From contig CAAFJQ010000050.1 of assembly GCA_900763245.1 (NCBI GenBank), positions 1 to 11,818 on the forward strand: DNA of 11,818 nt, given 5' to 3'. This document shows, one piece after another, positions 1 through 7,816 of this stretch. This DNA comes from Bacilli bacterium. GTDB taxonomy: Bacteria; Bacillota_I; Bacilli_A; RFN20; CAG-288. Each line of letters starts with the position of its first letter. Position 1 is the first letter of the stretch. The notes under the pieces are model-generated. The model had not been told where the DNA came from. It saw only the letters and a list, made by a program, of their open reading frames with translations, and did not search any database. The position numbers and the translations under genes are program-made.

Positions 1-40
1 CCGATCTCAATACTAAGGTTTATTAACTCTTTTTTAGCGC

Positions 41-64
41 AAAAAGAAAAGCCCCCGAAGGGGC
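41..64 (-). terminator. Intrinsic terminator of the galK-galT operon
   Basis: Read on the minus strand, this is a perfect 5-bp GCCCC/GGGGC stem (60-64 with 51-55) closed by a TTCG tetraloop (56-59) and followed by a T-rich tail interrupted by one C (41-50). It begins 3 nt after the galT stop codon. The stable tetraloop and U-tract are classic for Rho-independent termination. Bases 1-40 lie beyond it and show no gene I can support. Confidence 0.93.
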
Positions 65-67
65 ATA

Positions 68-1579
68 TCAGTCCTCGTTGACTTTGACGACAAAGCGCAA
101 GACGCCACGATTTCCTTTTTCGTCCTGCTTATAGACACCTGCATACTCTAGAACCTTCATAAAGACAAGGCCGACTTCATCATTGATGATCTTGTCGATA
201 TTATTTTTATCGATGACATCATACTTCTTTTCAAACTCTTTCACCCAGTCATAATGGGAGGAAATTTCAGGATCAGAAGAGAAATCTCTCTTTTCAAGAA
301 TTGCTTTCTTGACAAGCGCAAGCTCCTTCTGAAGTCTTGACGGAAGAACAGCCAAACCCATCGCTTCAATCAGACCGATGTTCTCCTTCTTGATGTGCCA
401 GCACTCCTGATGAGGATGGTAGACGCCAAGCGGGAATTCCTCTGTCGTGATATTGTTTCTCAGAACGAGATCAAAGGCATATTCATCTCCAATCTTATGG
501 CAGATAGGAGAGATGGTATTATGTGGAACTCCTTCAGTTTCCGCATAAACATAAGAAGCTTCATCTGTGTATCCTCTCCAGACATTAAGAATCTTAAGAG
601 CGAGAGAAAGAAGCTGACGAGTGTTCTTTGACTGGATGCGGATGACGCTGAGCGGCCATTTGAGATAGCTTGCTTTGACAGCCGGGAATCCTTCGAAAAG
701 AAGGTCCATGACCTTCTTTGCCTTGAACATCGGGAAGACATATTTTCCGCCCTGATAATGATCATGAGTAAGAATGCTTCCTCCGACGATAGGAAGATCA
801 GCATTGCTTCCTAAGATGTAATGCGGGAACATCTTGACAAAATCGAGAAGATGATTGAGGCACTTTTCATCAATCACCATCGGGATATGATCACTGTTGA
901 AGACGATGCAATGCTCATTGTAATAAGAATAGGGGGAGTACTGAAGATAATAATCATCTCCGCCCAGGCTGAGAGGAACGATACGAATCGTTTCTCTTGC
1001 AGGATGATTGACTCTTCCTCTGTATCCCATGTTTTCTTTGCAAAGCATGCATCTGGGATAGGAGGACTGCTTCAGAAGTTTTGCTGCCGCAATCGCTTTA
1101 GGATCTTTTTCTGGCTTGGATAAGTTGATGGAGATATCCAAAGAACCGTATTTTGTTCTTGTCTTCCATCTCAGATCCTTCTTGACGCGATAAGAGCGGA
1201 TGTAGTCAGTATCTTTGCTGAACTGATAGAACCAATCCGTTGCTGCCTTTGCGCCCTTGTTCTCATAAAGATAGTAAAAGGTTGCAATGACAGAATCCGG
1301 TCTAGGGGTAAAGCAATTCATGACCTTGGTGTCAAATAAATCGCGATAGACAACAGAATTTTCTTTGATCAATCTTTTTTCATAAGCATAATCAAGGATT
1401 TCCTTCAAGGTCTCTTCCAGATCGACATCATGGTATTCGTTTCCTGACGGCGTATAGGAATCCAAATCAAGGACATCCAAAAGAAGATTGATGGAATAGT
1501 CGTATTCGAATCTGCTGATAAGTCCCTTATCGAGGGCATAACTTGCCAGTTTTTCAATATTTTCATCGATTGTGGACAT
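68..1579 (-). CDS. galT: UDP-glucose--hexose-1-phosphate uridylyltransferase (class II GalT)
   Basis: Cytoplasmic Leloir pathway enzyme. It exchanges UMP between UDP-glucose and galactose-1-phosphate, giving UDP-galactose and glucose-1-phosphate. The 503-residue length matches the class II family of Bacillota (about 490-510) and not the roughly 350-residue class I enzyme of E. coli. The catalytic HxHxQ motif appears as HDHYQ at residues 272-276, so the second His would be the uridylylated nucleophile. A CxxC pair (CMLC, 177-180) and an HPARE segment near 192-196 also fit the family. The ATG lies 9 nt downstream of a strong AAGGAG ribosome binding site inside the end of galK, and it overlaps the galK stop by one base (TGATG), which implies translational coupling. 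The gene is intact and ends just before a strong terminator. GalE, needed to regenerate UDP-glucose, is not in this window. Confidence 0.96.
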   Translation of the reverse strand: MSTIDENIEKLASYALDKGLISRFEYDYSINLLLDVLDLDSYTPSGNEYHDVDLEETLKEILDYAYEKRLIKENSVVYRDLFDTKVMNCFTPRPDSVIATFYYLYENKGAKAATDWFYQFSKDTDYIRSYRVKKDLRWKTRTKYGSLDISINLSKPEKDPKAIAAAKLLKQSSYPRCMLCKENMGYRGRVNHPARETIRIVPLSLGGDDYYLQYSPYSYYNEHCIVFNSDHIPMVIDEKCLNHLLDFVKMFPHYILGSNADLPIVGGSILTHDHYQGGKYVFPMFKAKKVMDLLFEGFPAVKASYLKWPLSVIRIQSKNTRQLLSLALKILNVWRGYTDEASYVYAETEGVPHNTISPICHKIGDEYAFDLVLRNNITTEEFPLGVYHPHQECWHIKKENIGLIEAMGLAVLPSRLQKELALVKKAILEKRDFSSDPEISSHYDWVKEFEKKYDVIDKNNIDKIINDEVGLVFMKVLEYAGVYKQDEKGNRGVLRFVVKVNED

Positions 1580-2745
1580 CAGAAGAGTCTCCTTCCGCCA
1601 TCGCCGACTTCCAGAATGGCAAAGCTTGCATTCAATGCAGTCTTCTGCTTATAGATTCTTCCTACATTGCACTTAAAGTCATCGACATATTCGTCCTTGA
1701 CGATGGAGACAGTGTTGCCTCCCCATCCACCGCCGGTCTCTCTGGAACCATAGACACCCTTCTGGGCTCTTGCGGCATCGACAAGAACGTCGATTTCAAA
1801 GCATGTCGCATCATAGTCATAGCGAAGAGAATCACCGGACTCATTGAGAAGTCTTCCGAAAGTGACAAGGTCGTTGTTCTTCAAAGCGACGATGGCATCC
1901 TTGGTTCTCTGCTCTTCATAGACAGCATGTTTTGCTCTCTTTCTTCTGTCTTCATCCGTGATGAGACCTTTGTAAGTCTCAAACTGTTCCGGGTTGAGTT
2001 CGCAAAGGTGTTCGATATTGACCTTAGAAGAAAGTTCTTCGACAGCTCTTTCGCACTCTGCTCTTCTTTCGTTGTAATGAGAAGAGACCAAACTATGCGG
2101 CTTATTGGAATTGGTGACAATGATTTTGCATCCTTCTAAGACGAGAGGAACATAATCATAAGAAAGTGTTGCACAGTCTAAGAAGATAGCTTCATCTTTC
2201 TTTCCCATAGCAGAGGCAAACTGATCCATGATGCCGCAGTTGCAGCCATTGAAATTGTTTTCAGAATACTGTCCGATCAAGGCAATTTCCGTCATGGAGA
2301 CATCAAATCCGAACATATCCTTCAGCATGACACCGATAGAAACTTCCATAGCTGCAGAAGAAGAAAGACCGGAACCTGGGATGTTTCCATAGACATAGAC
2401 ATCAAGTCCTGTATCCATGACCATACCGCGCTTTGCAAATGCCCACATGACACCGAAAGGATAATTGGTCCAAACTTTATCCTTGTCATAGGTCATGTCA
2501 TCGAGAGAACGCTCGATGATGCCTCCTCTTTTATAGTTTTCAGAGTAGAAACGGACTTTTCTGTCAACTCTTTTTCGGGCGACGACATAGTTGCCGACTG
2601 TAAGAGCACAGGGGAAAACATGTCCGCCGTTATAGTCGATGTGTTCACCGATAAGATTGACTCTTCCAGGGGCAAAATAGCCTCTGATGTCTCCACCATT
2701 AGAGAAAATGCGTTCAAACGAAGCCTTAAGATTTACAGGTGTCAT
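1579..2745 (-). CDS. galK: Galactokinase
   Basis: Cytoplasmic GHMP-family kinase that phosphorylates alpha-D-galactose at C1 with ATP, the first committed Leloir step. It has 388 residues, the usual family length. The galactokinase signature GRVNLIGEHIDYNGG is at 27-41 (putative transition-state Arg28). The ATP-binding GHMP motif PGSGLSSSAAME is at 123-134, and the segment with the presumed catalytic base is CGIMDQ at 170-175 (Asp174). The third GHMP motif is atypical: SRETGGGWGGN at 334-344 stands where most galactokinases have a form close to RMTGAGFGGC. The ATG is preceded by an AAAGGA ribosome binding site. It is the first gene of a two-gene operon driven by the promoter at 2780-2808, with galT immediately downstream. 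The specificity is supported by the partner galT as well as the N-terminal signature. Confidence 0.95.
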   Translation of the reverse strand: MTPVNLKASFERIFSNGGDIRGYFAPGRVNLIGEHIDYNGGHVFPCALTVGNYVVARKRVDRKVRFYSENYKRGGIIERSLDDMTYDKDKVWTNYPFGVMWAFAKRGMVMDTGLDVYVYGNIPGSGLSSSAAMEVSIGVMLKDMFGFDVSMTEIALIGQYSENNFNGCNCGIMDQFASAMGKKDEAIFLDCATLSYDYVPLVLEGCKIIVTNSNKPHSLVSSHYNERRAECERAVEELSSKVNIEHLCELNPEQFETYKGLITDEDRRKRAKHAVYEEQRTKDAIVALKNNDLVTFGRLLNESGDSLRYDYDATCFEIDVLVDAARAQKGVYGSRETGGGWGGNTVSIVKDEYVDDFKCNVGRIYKQKTALNASFAILEVGDGGRRLF

Positions 2746-2779
2746 AATGTTGTATCCTTTTTAAATATCCTTCGATAGA

Positions 2780-2808
2780 ATTATAGTAAATAATAAAAGC
2801 TCTTTCAA
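2780..2808 (-). promoter_or_regulatory. Sigma-A promoter of galK-galT
   Basis: On the minus strand there is a -35 box TTGAAA (2803-2808), a 17-nt spacer, and a perfect -10 box TATAAT (2780-2785). The transcription start would fall near 2773, giving a leader of about 28 nt that ends in an AAAGGA ribosome binding site before the galK ATG. A small TATC-N4-GATA inverted repeat covers the predicted start region, but it is too short to call an operator. Confidence 0.85.
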
Positions 2809-2914
2809 TGAATAAAAAGCTATAAATCACAATTAAAATTAAGGATGTGAAAACATGCATTCAGACAAAGAAAAAACAATGTGTTATTCGCTAAATCATC
2901 ATGAATTTTCCACA

Positions 2915-2931
2915 TTGATAACGTTTTTCAA
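2915..2931. promoter_or_regulatory. Possible operator: 17-bp imperfect palindrome upstream of galK
   Basis: The plus strand reads TTGATAA-CGT-TTTTCAA, two 7-bp arms that match at 6 of 7 positions around CGT. The minus strand resembles a CcpA cre or LacI/GalR-type site: GAAAAACGTTATCA matches TGWAANCGNTNWCA at 12 of 14 positions, failing the leading TG. It lies between the glutamine synthetase terminator and the galK promoter, about 107 bp upstream of the -35. That is far for simple repression, so the role is uncertain. The rest of the 247-bp spacer 2746-2992 holds only the promoter and the terminator. Confidence 0.25.
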
Positions 2932-2936
2932 CGCAT

Positions 2937-2967
2937 AAAAAAGAAGCCCCTTTGAAAGAAGCTCCTT
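2937..2967 (-). terminator. Intrinsic terminator of the glutamine synthetase gene
   Basis: The minus strand reads AAGGAGCTTC (2958-2967), loop TTTCAAA (2951-2957), then GGGGCTTCTT (2941-2950), and a further T4 (2937-2940). All 10 stem positions pair if G-U wobbles are allowed. It starts 25 nt after the stop codon at 2993-2995 and separates the glutamine synthetase unit from the gal operon. Confidence 0.85.
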
Positions 2968-2992
2968 AAAACAAATCGGATTCTAATATCGT

Positions 2993-5107
2993 TTAGACAA
3001 TATGGTAAAGCAAGTCACCATAAGAAGGAACAGGCCAGCAGTCCTTTGCAATGAGAAGCTCTAGTTCATCAATCGGCTTTCTCAGTTTTCTCATCTGAGG
3101 AAGAAGCTGATCGCGGCAGAAGCATGCTAAGTCTCTTCCTTTGAAGGAAGCAGACTTCACAATCAGCTGATCCAGTCTTGCAAGGGCGATACCTGCATCC
3201 TCAAGAAGAGAAGAAACCATCATCGCATTCTTGAATGTGGACTTCGGAACAGGAATATGGCATGTCTCAAGTTCATTGATCTCTTTTGCAATCTTGGAAA
3301 GTGCATTGTTGACACTGGGAAGATACTGTTTATGCGCCATATGAGACATTGTCTTGGAATCGATGAGAACCTGAGCGGAATAATTCTGATATTTGATCTC
3401 AGCGCGAGAGGAAAGCTCACTCTCTGTAAGAACGCCAGTCTTCTTAAACAGCGCTATGACATCCTGTTGTCTTAAAACATCGGTTGCATCGACTGTTGTT
3501 CTAAGATTCAACAGACCTCTTCTTTCGGCTTCCTCTTCCCAAGCCTTAGAATAGCCATCTCCATTGAAGATGACTCTCTGATGCTCTTTCAGTGTCTTCT
3601 TGATCCATTGTCTGATAGCAGCTTCTTTGTCAGAAGCAGCTTCGATTTCATCAGCAAAAAGAGAAAGCTCATAGCCGAGAACCATATTCAGAACCGTATT
3701 GGGTTCAGAGATATTCTGCAAAGAGCCGACCATACGGAACTCAAAGCGGTTGCCGGTGAAAGCAAAAGGAGAAGTTCTGTTTCTGTCAGTCGTATCTCTG
3801 TCAAATGAAGGAAGCGTTTTGACATCTTTGAAAAGAACAGAGTCTTTTTTGGTCTTTCCGGTGTTCTTGCTCTCAATGATTTTTTCAACGATATCATTGA
3901 GCTGTTCACCTAAGAAAATAGAGATGATGGCCGGCGGCGCTTCGTTTGCGCCAAGTCGGAAATCATTGGTATAGCTTGCAACAGATTCTCTTAAAAGACC
4001 AGCATATTCATCAACACCTTTGATAACGCTGGAGAGGAAAACAAGGAACTGAAGATTGTCTTCAGGATTGATTCCAGGCGAGAACAAATCTGTTCCATCC
4101 TCTTTGGCGATAGACCAATTGTTATGTTTTCCACTGCCATTAATTCCCTCAAATGGTTTTTCAGCCAACAAACAGATAAAGTCATGCTTCTTAGCAGTCT
4201 TTTTCAATACGGACATCACGAGTGCGTTCTGATCTGCAGAGATATTCGTTTCGGTATAGATGACAGCGAGTTCATGCTGAGAAGGAGCAACTTCATTGTG
4301 TTCTGTCTTTGCAGGAATGCCGAGTTTCCAAAGTGTCTCGTTGACATCGCTCATGAAGGATGCAATCTTTTCACGGATAGGGCCGAAATAATGATCCTCT
4401 AATTCCTGCCCCTTAGGAGCACATGCTCCAAAGAGCGTTCTTCCAGTATAAACAAGGTCTTTGCGCTCAGCATAGGCCTCTGTATCGACAAGGAAATACT
4501 CTTGTTCCGGACCGGCATAGGTGATAATCTTCTTTGTCTTGTCATCACCGAATATTCTAAGAACGCGGACCGCTTCATTGCTTAAGTAATCCATGCTTTT
4601 CAATAGCGGCGTTTTTCCGTCAAGCGCATCGCCGTTATAGGAGCAGAATGCAGTCGGAATATATAAAACCGCACCATAAACATCAGAAACAACAAAAGCA
4701 GGGCTTGTGCAGTCCCATGCTGTATAGCCTCTTGCTTCAAATGTAGCTCTTAAACCGCCGTTTGGGAAAGAAGAGGCATCCGGTTCGCCTTTAATCAGCT
4801 CTTTGCCGGAGAAATCCATGATCATCTTTCCTTCTTTAGAGAAGTTCAAAAAGGAATCATGTTTCTCTGCGGTCACACCAGTAAGAGGCGAAAACCAATG
4901 GGTGTAATGCGTTGCTCCTTTGGAGAGTGCCCATTCCTTCATTCCTTTGGCAACAGCATCAGCGATAAGGGGATCAAGTTCTTTGCCTTCTTTGATCGTC
5001 GTAGTCAACTTCGTATAGACATCAGCCGGAAGATATTTCTTCATCGTTTCGTCATTGAATACGTCCATCCCATATTGCGAAGTAACGTCGAAGTTCTTAC
5101 CACTCAT
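2993..5107 (-). CDS. glnN: Glutamine synthetase type III
   Basis: ATP-dependent ligation of ammonia to glutamate, the main entry of ammonia into glutamine. The 704-residue length is typical of type III enzymes (about 700-730) and excludes type I (about 440-470). Family landmarks in order: THWFSPLTG (69-77) followed by EKHDSF (81-86), FPNGGLRATFEARGYTAWD (114-132), GPEQEYFLVD with metal-binding glutamates (199-208), KTEHNEVAPSQHELA (267-281), and INGSGKHNNWS (322-332), the ammonia/glutamate-site segment. The ATG has a strong GGGAGG ribosome binding site 7 nt upstream. It is a single-gene unit with its own promoter and terminators on both sides. No GlnR-type TGTNAN7TNACA box is evident, and no GlnK or regulator gene lies beside it. 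The symbol glnN is used for type III enzymes; some annotations write glnA. Confidence 0.95.
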   Translation of the reverse strand: MSGKNFDVTSQYGMDVFNDETMKKYLPADVYTKLTTTIKEGKELDPLIADAVAKGMKEWALSKGATHYTHWFSPLTGVTAEKHDSFLNFSKEGKMIMDFSGKELIKGEPDASSFPNGGLRATFEARGYTAWDCTSPAFVVSDVYGAVLYIPTAFCSYNGDALDGKTPLLKSMDYLSNEAVRVLRIFGDDKTKKIITYAGPEQEYFLVDTEAYAERKDLVYTGRTLFGACAPKGQELEDHYFGPIREKIASFMSDVNETLWKLGIPAKTEHNEVAPSQHELAVIYTETNISADQNALVMSVLKKTAKKHDFICLLAEKPFEGINGSGKHNNWSIAKEDGTDLFSPGINPEDNLQFLVFLSSVIKGVDEYAGLLRESVASYTNDFRLGANEAPPAIISIFLGEQLNDIVEKIIESKNTGKTKKDSVLFKDVKTLPSFDRDTTDRNRTSPFAFTGNRFEFRMVGSLQNISEPNTVLNMVLGYELSLFADEIEAASDKEAAIRQWIKKTLKEHQRVIFNGDGYSKAWEEEAERRGLLNLRTTVDATDVLRQQDVIALFKKTGVLTESELSSRAEIKYQNYSAQVLIDSKTMSHMAHKQYLPSVNNALSKIAKEINELETCHIPVPKSTFKNAMMVSSLLEDAGIALARLDQLIVKSASFKGRDLACFCRDQLLPQMRKLRKPIDELELLIAKDCWPVPSYGDLLYHIV

Positions 5108-5134
5108 AACTGTTCCTCCCTAAAAACAAAACTA

Positions 5135-5163
5135 ATAATATTATTTTTTTGTATTCATGTAAA
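5135..5163 (-). promoter_or_regulatory. Sigma-A promoter of the glutamine synthetase gene
   Basis: On the minus strand there is a -35 box TTTACA (5158-5163), a 17-nt A-rich spacer, and a -10 box TATTAT (5135-5140). The predicted start is near 5128, leaving a leader of about 20 nt that carries the GGGAGG ribosome binding site. The promoter sits just past the terminator of the upstream seven-gene operon. Confidence 0.8.
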
Positions 5164-5181
5164 GATTTTTTTGATGTCAGC

Positions 5182-5206
5182 AAAAAAGAGGCCTTTCAAG
5201 CCTCTT
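5182..5206 (-). terminator. Intrinsic terminator of the seven-gene tsa-asnS operon
   Basis: Minus-strand hairpin with perfect 7-bp arms AAGAGGC (5200-5206) and GCCTCTT (5186-5192) around a 7-nt loop, followed by T4 (5182-5185). It begins 5 nt after the TAA at 5212-5214 and closes the operon that starts at the right edge of the window. Confidence 0.9.
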
Positions 5207-5211
5207 GATTT

Positions 5212-6402
5212 TTAAAGCTGTTTCAATAATTCGACAATGTCTGTTTTCTCATCATGAAGAAGGAACGCTTCTTTTCCGATAGGAGAAAGAGACTTATTGA
5301 CAGTCGAATTGCCTTGGACAGAGACATATCCTTTCCCGCCGAAATCGAGATAGCCGACGCATTCTCTTATCTCAGGAACAGCATCATAACCGATCAGTTC
5401 CGTATCGGAGAGGACTTTTGTCTCATAATCGAGATAGTCTGTATTTGTAAACAGAGAAGTCATGACTTTATTGACAGTAGAGGAGACACAAAGAGAGACA
5501 GTGGCATTGATGTTGACCGCTTCTTCTAACGAAGAAGCGACATAGACCTGATATCCCGTCTCTTCTGAGAGGCTCTTCTGGATGCTTTCAAGTTTTGCTA
5601 AACTCTCTTCACTCGGATTTGTGATAGTTCCATCATCATTCAGATATTCTTGATAGAAAAGAACAGCATCATAATGATCGGAAGGAAGGACTGAACCGAC
5701 GCTCTTGACAGTAAAAAGAGAATAAGGAGAGGCCGCATTGTTTTTGAAGGTGACCTTTCTTCTTTCTCCGTTGCTATCAGGAAACGTATAGATTGTATAA
5801 GAGATGGAACTCTCATCAGAGAGAGAATAGCAATCCGGTTTGGAATTATTGGCATCTCCATGATACGGATAGATGAGATAATCGCCATCTGTCACTTTCG
5901 AGAAGTCGATGAAAAACTTGTTCCCAGAAAAGAGAGAACGGTTGCTAAGGGCCGTCATCGTATCATTGGTCAGATCATAGAGAGAAAAATCAGTGATAGT
6001 GGAATCCGAAGAGAACTGATGGTTTTTGATCGCATTCGGAGTAATCTTATATTCCGAAAGGAAGAACTTGCTTCCGACAAAGGCATAATCATAAATCTTC
6101 TTTCTGTTGTTTTGACCGAAAGAAGAATAGACGTTTTTGCTCTCTGTCACGCTTTTTCCAGTCAATGTCAGATAGGAGTTGATATTGTTCTGATTGCCAT
6201 TGCCATCGATGATTCTGGCGCTGAGACAATAAAAAGAAAATGCCAAAACGCCACAAGAAAGAAGGAGTGTGAAAGCACGAAGGAAAGAATGCTTCTTTTC
6301 TTTTTTCACCTCAGGCTGATCGGCCGAATCGTTTTCACTGACAGGCTGGTTCAAAGTCTCATTCTGAATTTCTTCCTGTTCTGTTTTCTTCTTTCCAAAC
6401 AT
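5212..6402 (-). CDS. Unknown bitopic membrane protein with large extracytoplasmic domain
   Basis: I do not recognise this family. From the ATG at 6400-6402 it has 396 residues. Residues 1-40 are polar, acidic then lysine-rich (ending KKEKKHSF), followed by one hydrophobic segment at about 41-60, then about 335 residues rich in Ser, Thr, Asn, Asp and Tyr. This suggests a short cytoplasmic tail and a surface-facing domain. An LLSC run inside the hydrophobic segment could be read as a lipobox, but hydrophobicity continues past the Cys and the 40-residue leader is too long, so a membrane anchor is more likely. An in-frame GTG at 6409-6411 overlaps the ribosome binding site GAGGTGAT (6407-6414). 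The ATG at 6400-6402 has ideal spacing; the ATG at 6403-6405 is possible. It is the last gene of the operon, 14 nt after asnS, and is followed by a terminator. Confidence 0.7.
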   Translation of the reverse strand: MFGKKKTEQEEIQNETLNQPVSENDSADQPEVKKEKKHSFLRAFTLLLSCGVLAFSFYCLSARIIDGNGNQNNINSYLTLTGKSVTESKNVYSSFGQNNRKKIYDYAFVGSKFFLSEYKITPNAIKNHQFSSDSTITDFSLYDLTNDTMTALSNRSLFSGNKFFIDFSKVTDGDYLIYPYHGDANNSKPDCYSLSDESSISYTIYTFPDSNGERRKVTFKNNAASPYSLFTVKSVGSVLPSDHYDAVLFYQEYLNDDGTITNPSEESLAKLESIQKSLSEETGYQVYVASSLEEAVNINATVSLCVSSTVNKVMTSLFTNTDYLDYETKVLSDTELIGYDAVPEIRECVGYLDFGGKGYVSVQGNSTVNKSLSPIGKEAFLLHDEKTDIVELLKQL

Positions 6403-6406
6403 CATT

Positions 6407-6414
6407 ATCACCTC
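6407..6414 (-). promoter_or_regulatory. Ribosome binding site that decides the start of the 5212-6402 gene
   Basis: The minus-strand sequence GAGGTGAT is an 8-base match to the anti-Shine-Dalgarno region. A GTG codon at 6409-6411 lies inside it and cannot use it. The core GAGG (6411-6414) is 8 nt from the ATG at 6400-6402 and 5 nt from the ATG at 6403-6405. The site lies just downstream of the asnS stop codon. Confidence 0.7.
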
Positions 6415-6416
6415 GA

Positions 6417-7802
6417 TTAGAAGAGCATATCCTTATAGCAGCGAGGATAAGGAAGCGTATCACGGATGTTGTTCATGCCTGTGACAAGCATGACAAGTCT
6501 TTCAAAGCCTAATCCGAAGCCAGAATGAGGAATGGATCCATTTCTTCTTAAGTCAAGATACCACTCATAAGCAGGGATATTCATATTGAGTTCGTTCATA
6601 CGATTGAGAAGTTTGTTGTAGTCGCTCTCTCTTTCGCTTCCGCCACAGAGCTCACCGATGAACGGAACAAGAAGGTCAACAGCACCGACAGTCTTTCCAT
6701 CATCATTCTGCTTCATATAGAAAGCCTTGATATCCTTAGGATAATCAGTAAGGAAGATCGGTCCCTTGAAGACTTTCTCAGTCAGATAGCGTTCATGTTC
6801 GCTACCTAAATCGAGTCCGAACTTGATGTCGCTGACTTCGAACTTGACACCATCTTTGACAGCCTTCTGTAAAATTTCAATTGCTTCTTCATATTTGACT
6901 CTAGTGAAAGGAGTATTGATGAATTCATCCAATCTTGCCTTTAAATCTTTATCGACAAAGTTGTAGAAGAATTCCATATCCTGCGCACAGTCCTTCATGG
7001 TGTTCTTGACGACATACTTAAGGAAGTCTTCTTCGATATCGCAAAGATCGCTCAAGTGTGCCCAGGTGATTTCAGGTTCAATCATCCAGAATTCAGCAGC
7101 ATGTCTTACAGTGTTGCTCTTCTCAGCGCGGAAGGTCGGACCGAAGGTATAGACCTTTCCATAAGCGAGAGCAAAAGGCTCGACGTGAAGCTGACCGGAG
7201 ACTGTAAGATGGACATTGTCCTTGTTGAAAAACTCTTCGGGGTGTTTGCTATCTGCATTGACATTGAAAGTCTGTCCTTCGCCTTCGCAGTCATTTGCAG
7301 TAAGAATCGGTGTATGGATCCAATAATATCCATGAGAGTGGAAATATTCATGGATGTAATAAGCCAAAGTGCTTCTGATGCGGAAAACAGCGTTGAAAGT
7401 ATTGGTCTTCATTCTCCACTGAGGATAATTTCTCAGATATTCGAAAGAGGTTTTCTTCTTCTGAAGCGGATAAGATTCATCGACAGAGCCGACAAGCTCG
7501 ACATGATCGGTATCGACTTCAAAAGGCTGTTTGTTTTCAGGGGTGAACTTCAAAACGCCAGTTGCCTTAACGGTGCTTCCAAGCTTTGCCTGAAGAGCCA
7601 TCTCGTCTCCGGCTTTGTAAACGATCTGAATGTTTTTGAAGCAAGAGCCATCATTGACAGAAAGGAAGCCGATATCACCGAAGGTGCGGTTGGTTCTGAC
7701 AAAACCGCCGACAGTAATTGTGGTGCCATCAAGGGAGGCAAGCTCTGCTGTTTCTGCCATCTCGTAAAGTCTCTTGACTGAATACTTTTCATTTAAATCC
7801 AT
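6417..7802 (-). CDS. asnS: Asparaginyl-tRNA synthetase
   Basis: Class IIb aminoacyl-tRNA synthetase that charges tRNA-Asn with asparagine using ATP, in the cytoplasm. It has 461 residues, normal for the family. An N-terminal OB-fold anticodon-binding domain (about 29-104, with VGGFVRTNRTFGDIGFLSVNDG) precedes the catalytic domain. Class II motif 2 is FRAEKSNTVRHAAEFWMIE (234-252) and motif 3 is GFGLGFERL (428-436). The LCGGSERE segment (395-402) near the active site fits AsnS better than AspS. The ATG follows AAAGGAG at a spacing of about 9 nt. It sits 14 nt after tsaD and 14 nt before the next start, so it is cotranscribed. An encoded AsnS means Asn-tRNA is made directly, although the indirect amidation route could also exist elsewhere in the genome. 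Confidence 0.96.
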   Translation of the reverse strand: MDLNEKYSVKRLYEMAETAELASLDGTTITVGGFVRTNRTFGDIGFLSVNDGSCFKNIQIVYKAGDEMALQAKLGSTVKATGVLKFTPENKQPFEVDTDHVELVGSVDESYPLQKKKTSFEYLRNYPQWRMKTNTFNAVFRIRSTLAYYIHEYFHSHGYYWIHTPILTANDCEGEGQTFNVNADSKHPEEFFNKDNVHLTVSGQLHVEPFALAYGKVYTFGPTFRAEKSNTVRHAAEFWMIEPEITWAHLSDLCDIEEDFLKYVVKNTMKDCAQDMEFFYNFVDKDLKARLDEFINTPFTRVKYEEAIEILQKAVKDGVKFEVSDIKFGLDLGSEHERYLTEKVFKGPIFLTDYPKDIKAFYMKQNDDGKTVGAVDLLVPFIGELCGGSERESDYNKLLNRMNELNMNIPAYEWYLDLRRNGSIPHSGFGLGFERLVMLVTGMNNIRDTLPYPRCYKDMLF

Positions 7803-7816
7803 AATTTTATTCTCCT

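Noticed and set aside
1543..2139. 198-codon plus-strand open frame opposite galK and the galT start
   Set aside because: Antisense to confirmed galK/galT, with no recognisable domain; a codon-usage shadow.
2820..2915. 31-codon minus-strand open frame in the glnN-galK spacer
   Set aside because: It has no ribosome binding site, begins inside the operator-like palindrome, and ends upstream of the galK promoter; most likely chance.
5212..6402. Lipoprotein call from an LLSC run in the hydrophobic segment
   Set aside because: The leader before it is about 40 residues, too long for a lipoprotein signal, and hydrophobicity continues beyond the Cys, so a TM anchor is favoured.
6409..6411. GTG start for the operon-end gene
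   Set aside because: The GTG lies within the ribosome binding site itself, and two ATG codons follow at better spacing.
5860..6420. 186-codon plus-strand open frame opposite the unknown operon-end gene
   Set aside because: The minus-strand gene has a strong ribosome binding site, operon spacing and a terminator; the plus-strand frame has none of these.
7056..7781. 241-codon plus-strand open frame inside asnS
   Set aside because: It lies wholly antisense to a clear asnS gene, has no promoter or family motif, and is explained by asnS rarely using the TTA, CTA and TCA codons that would create antisense stops.
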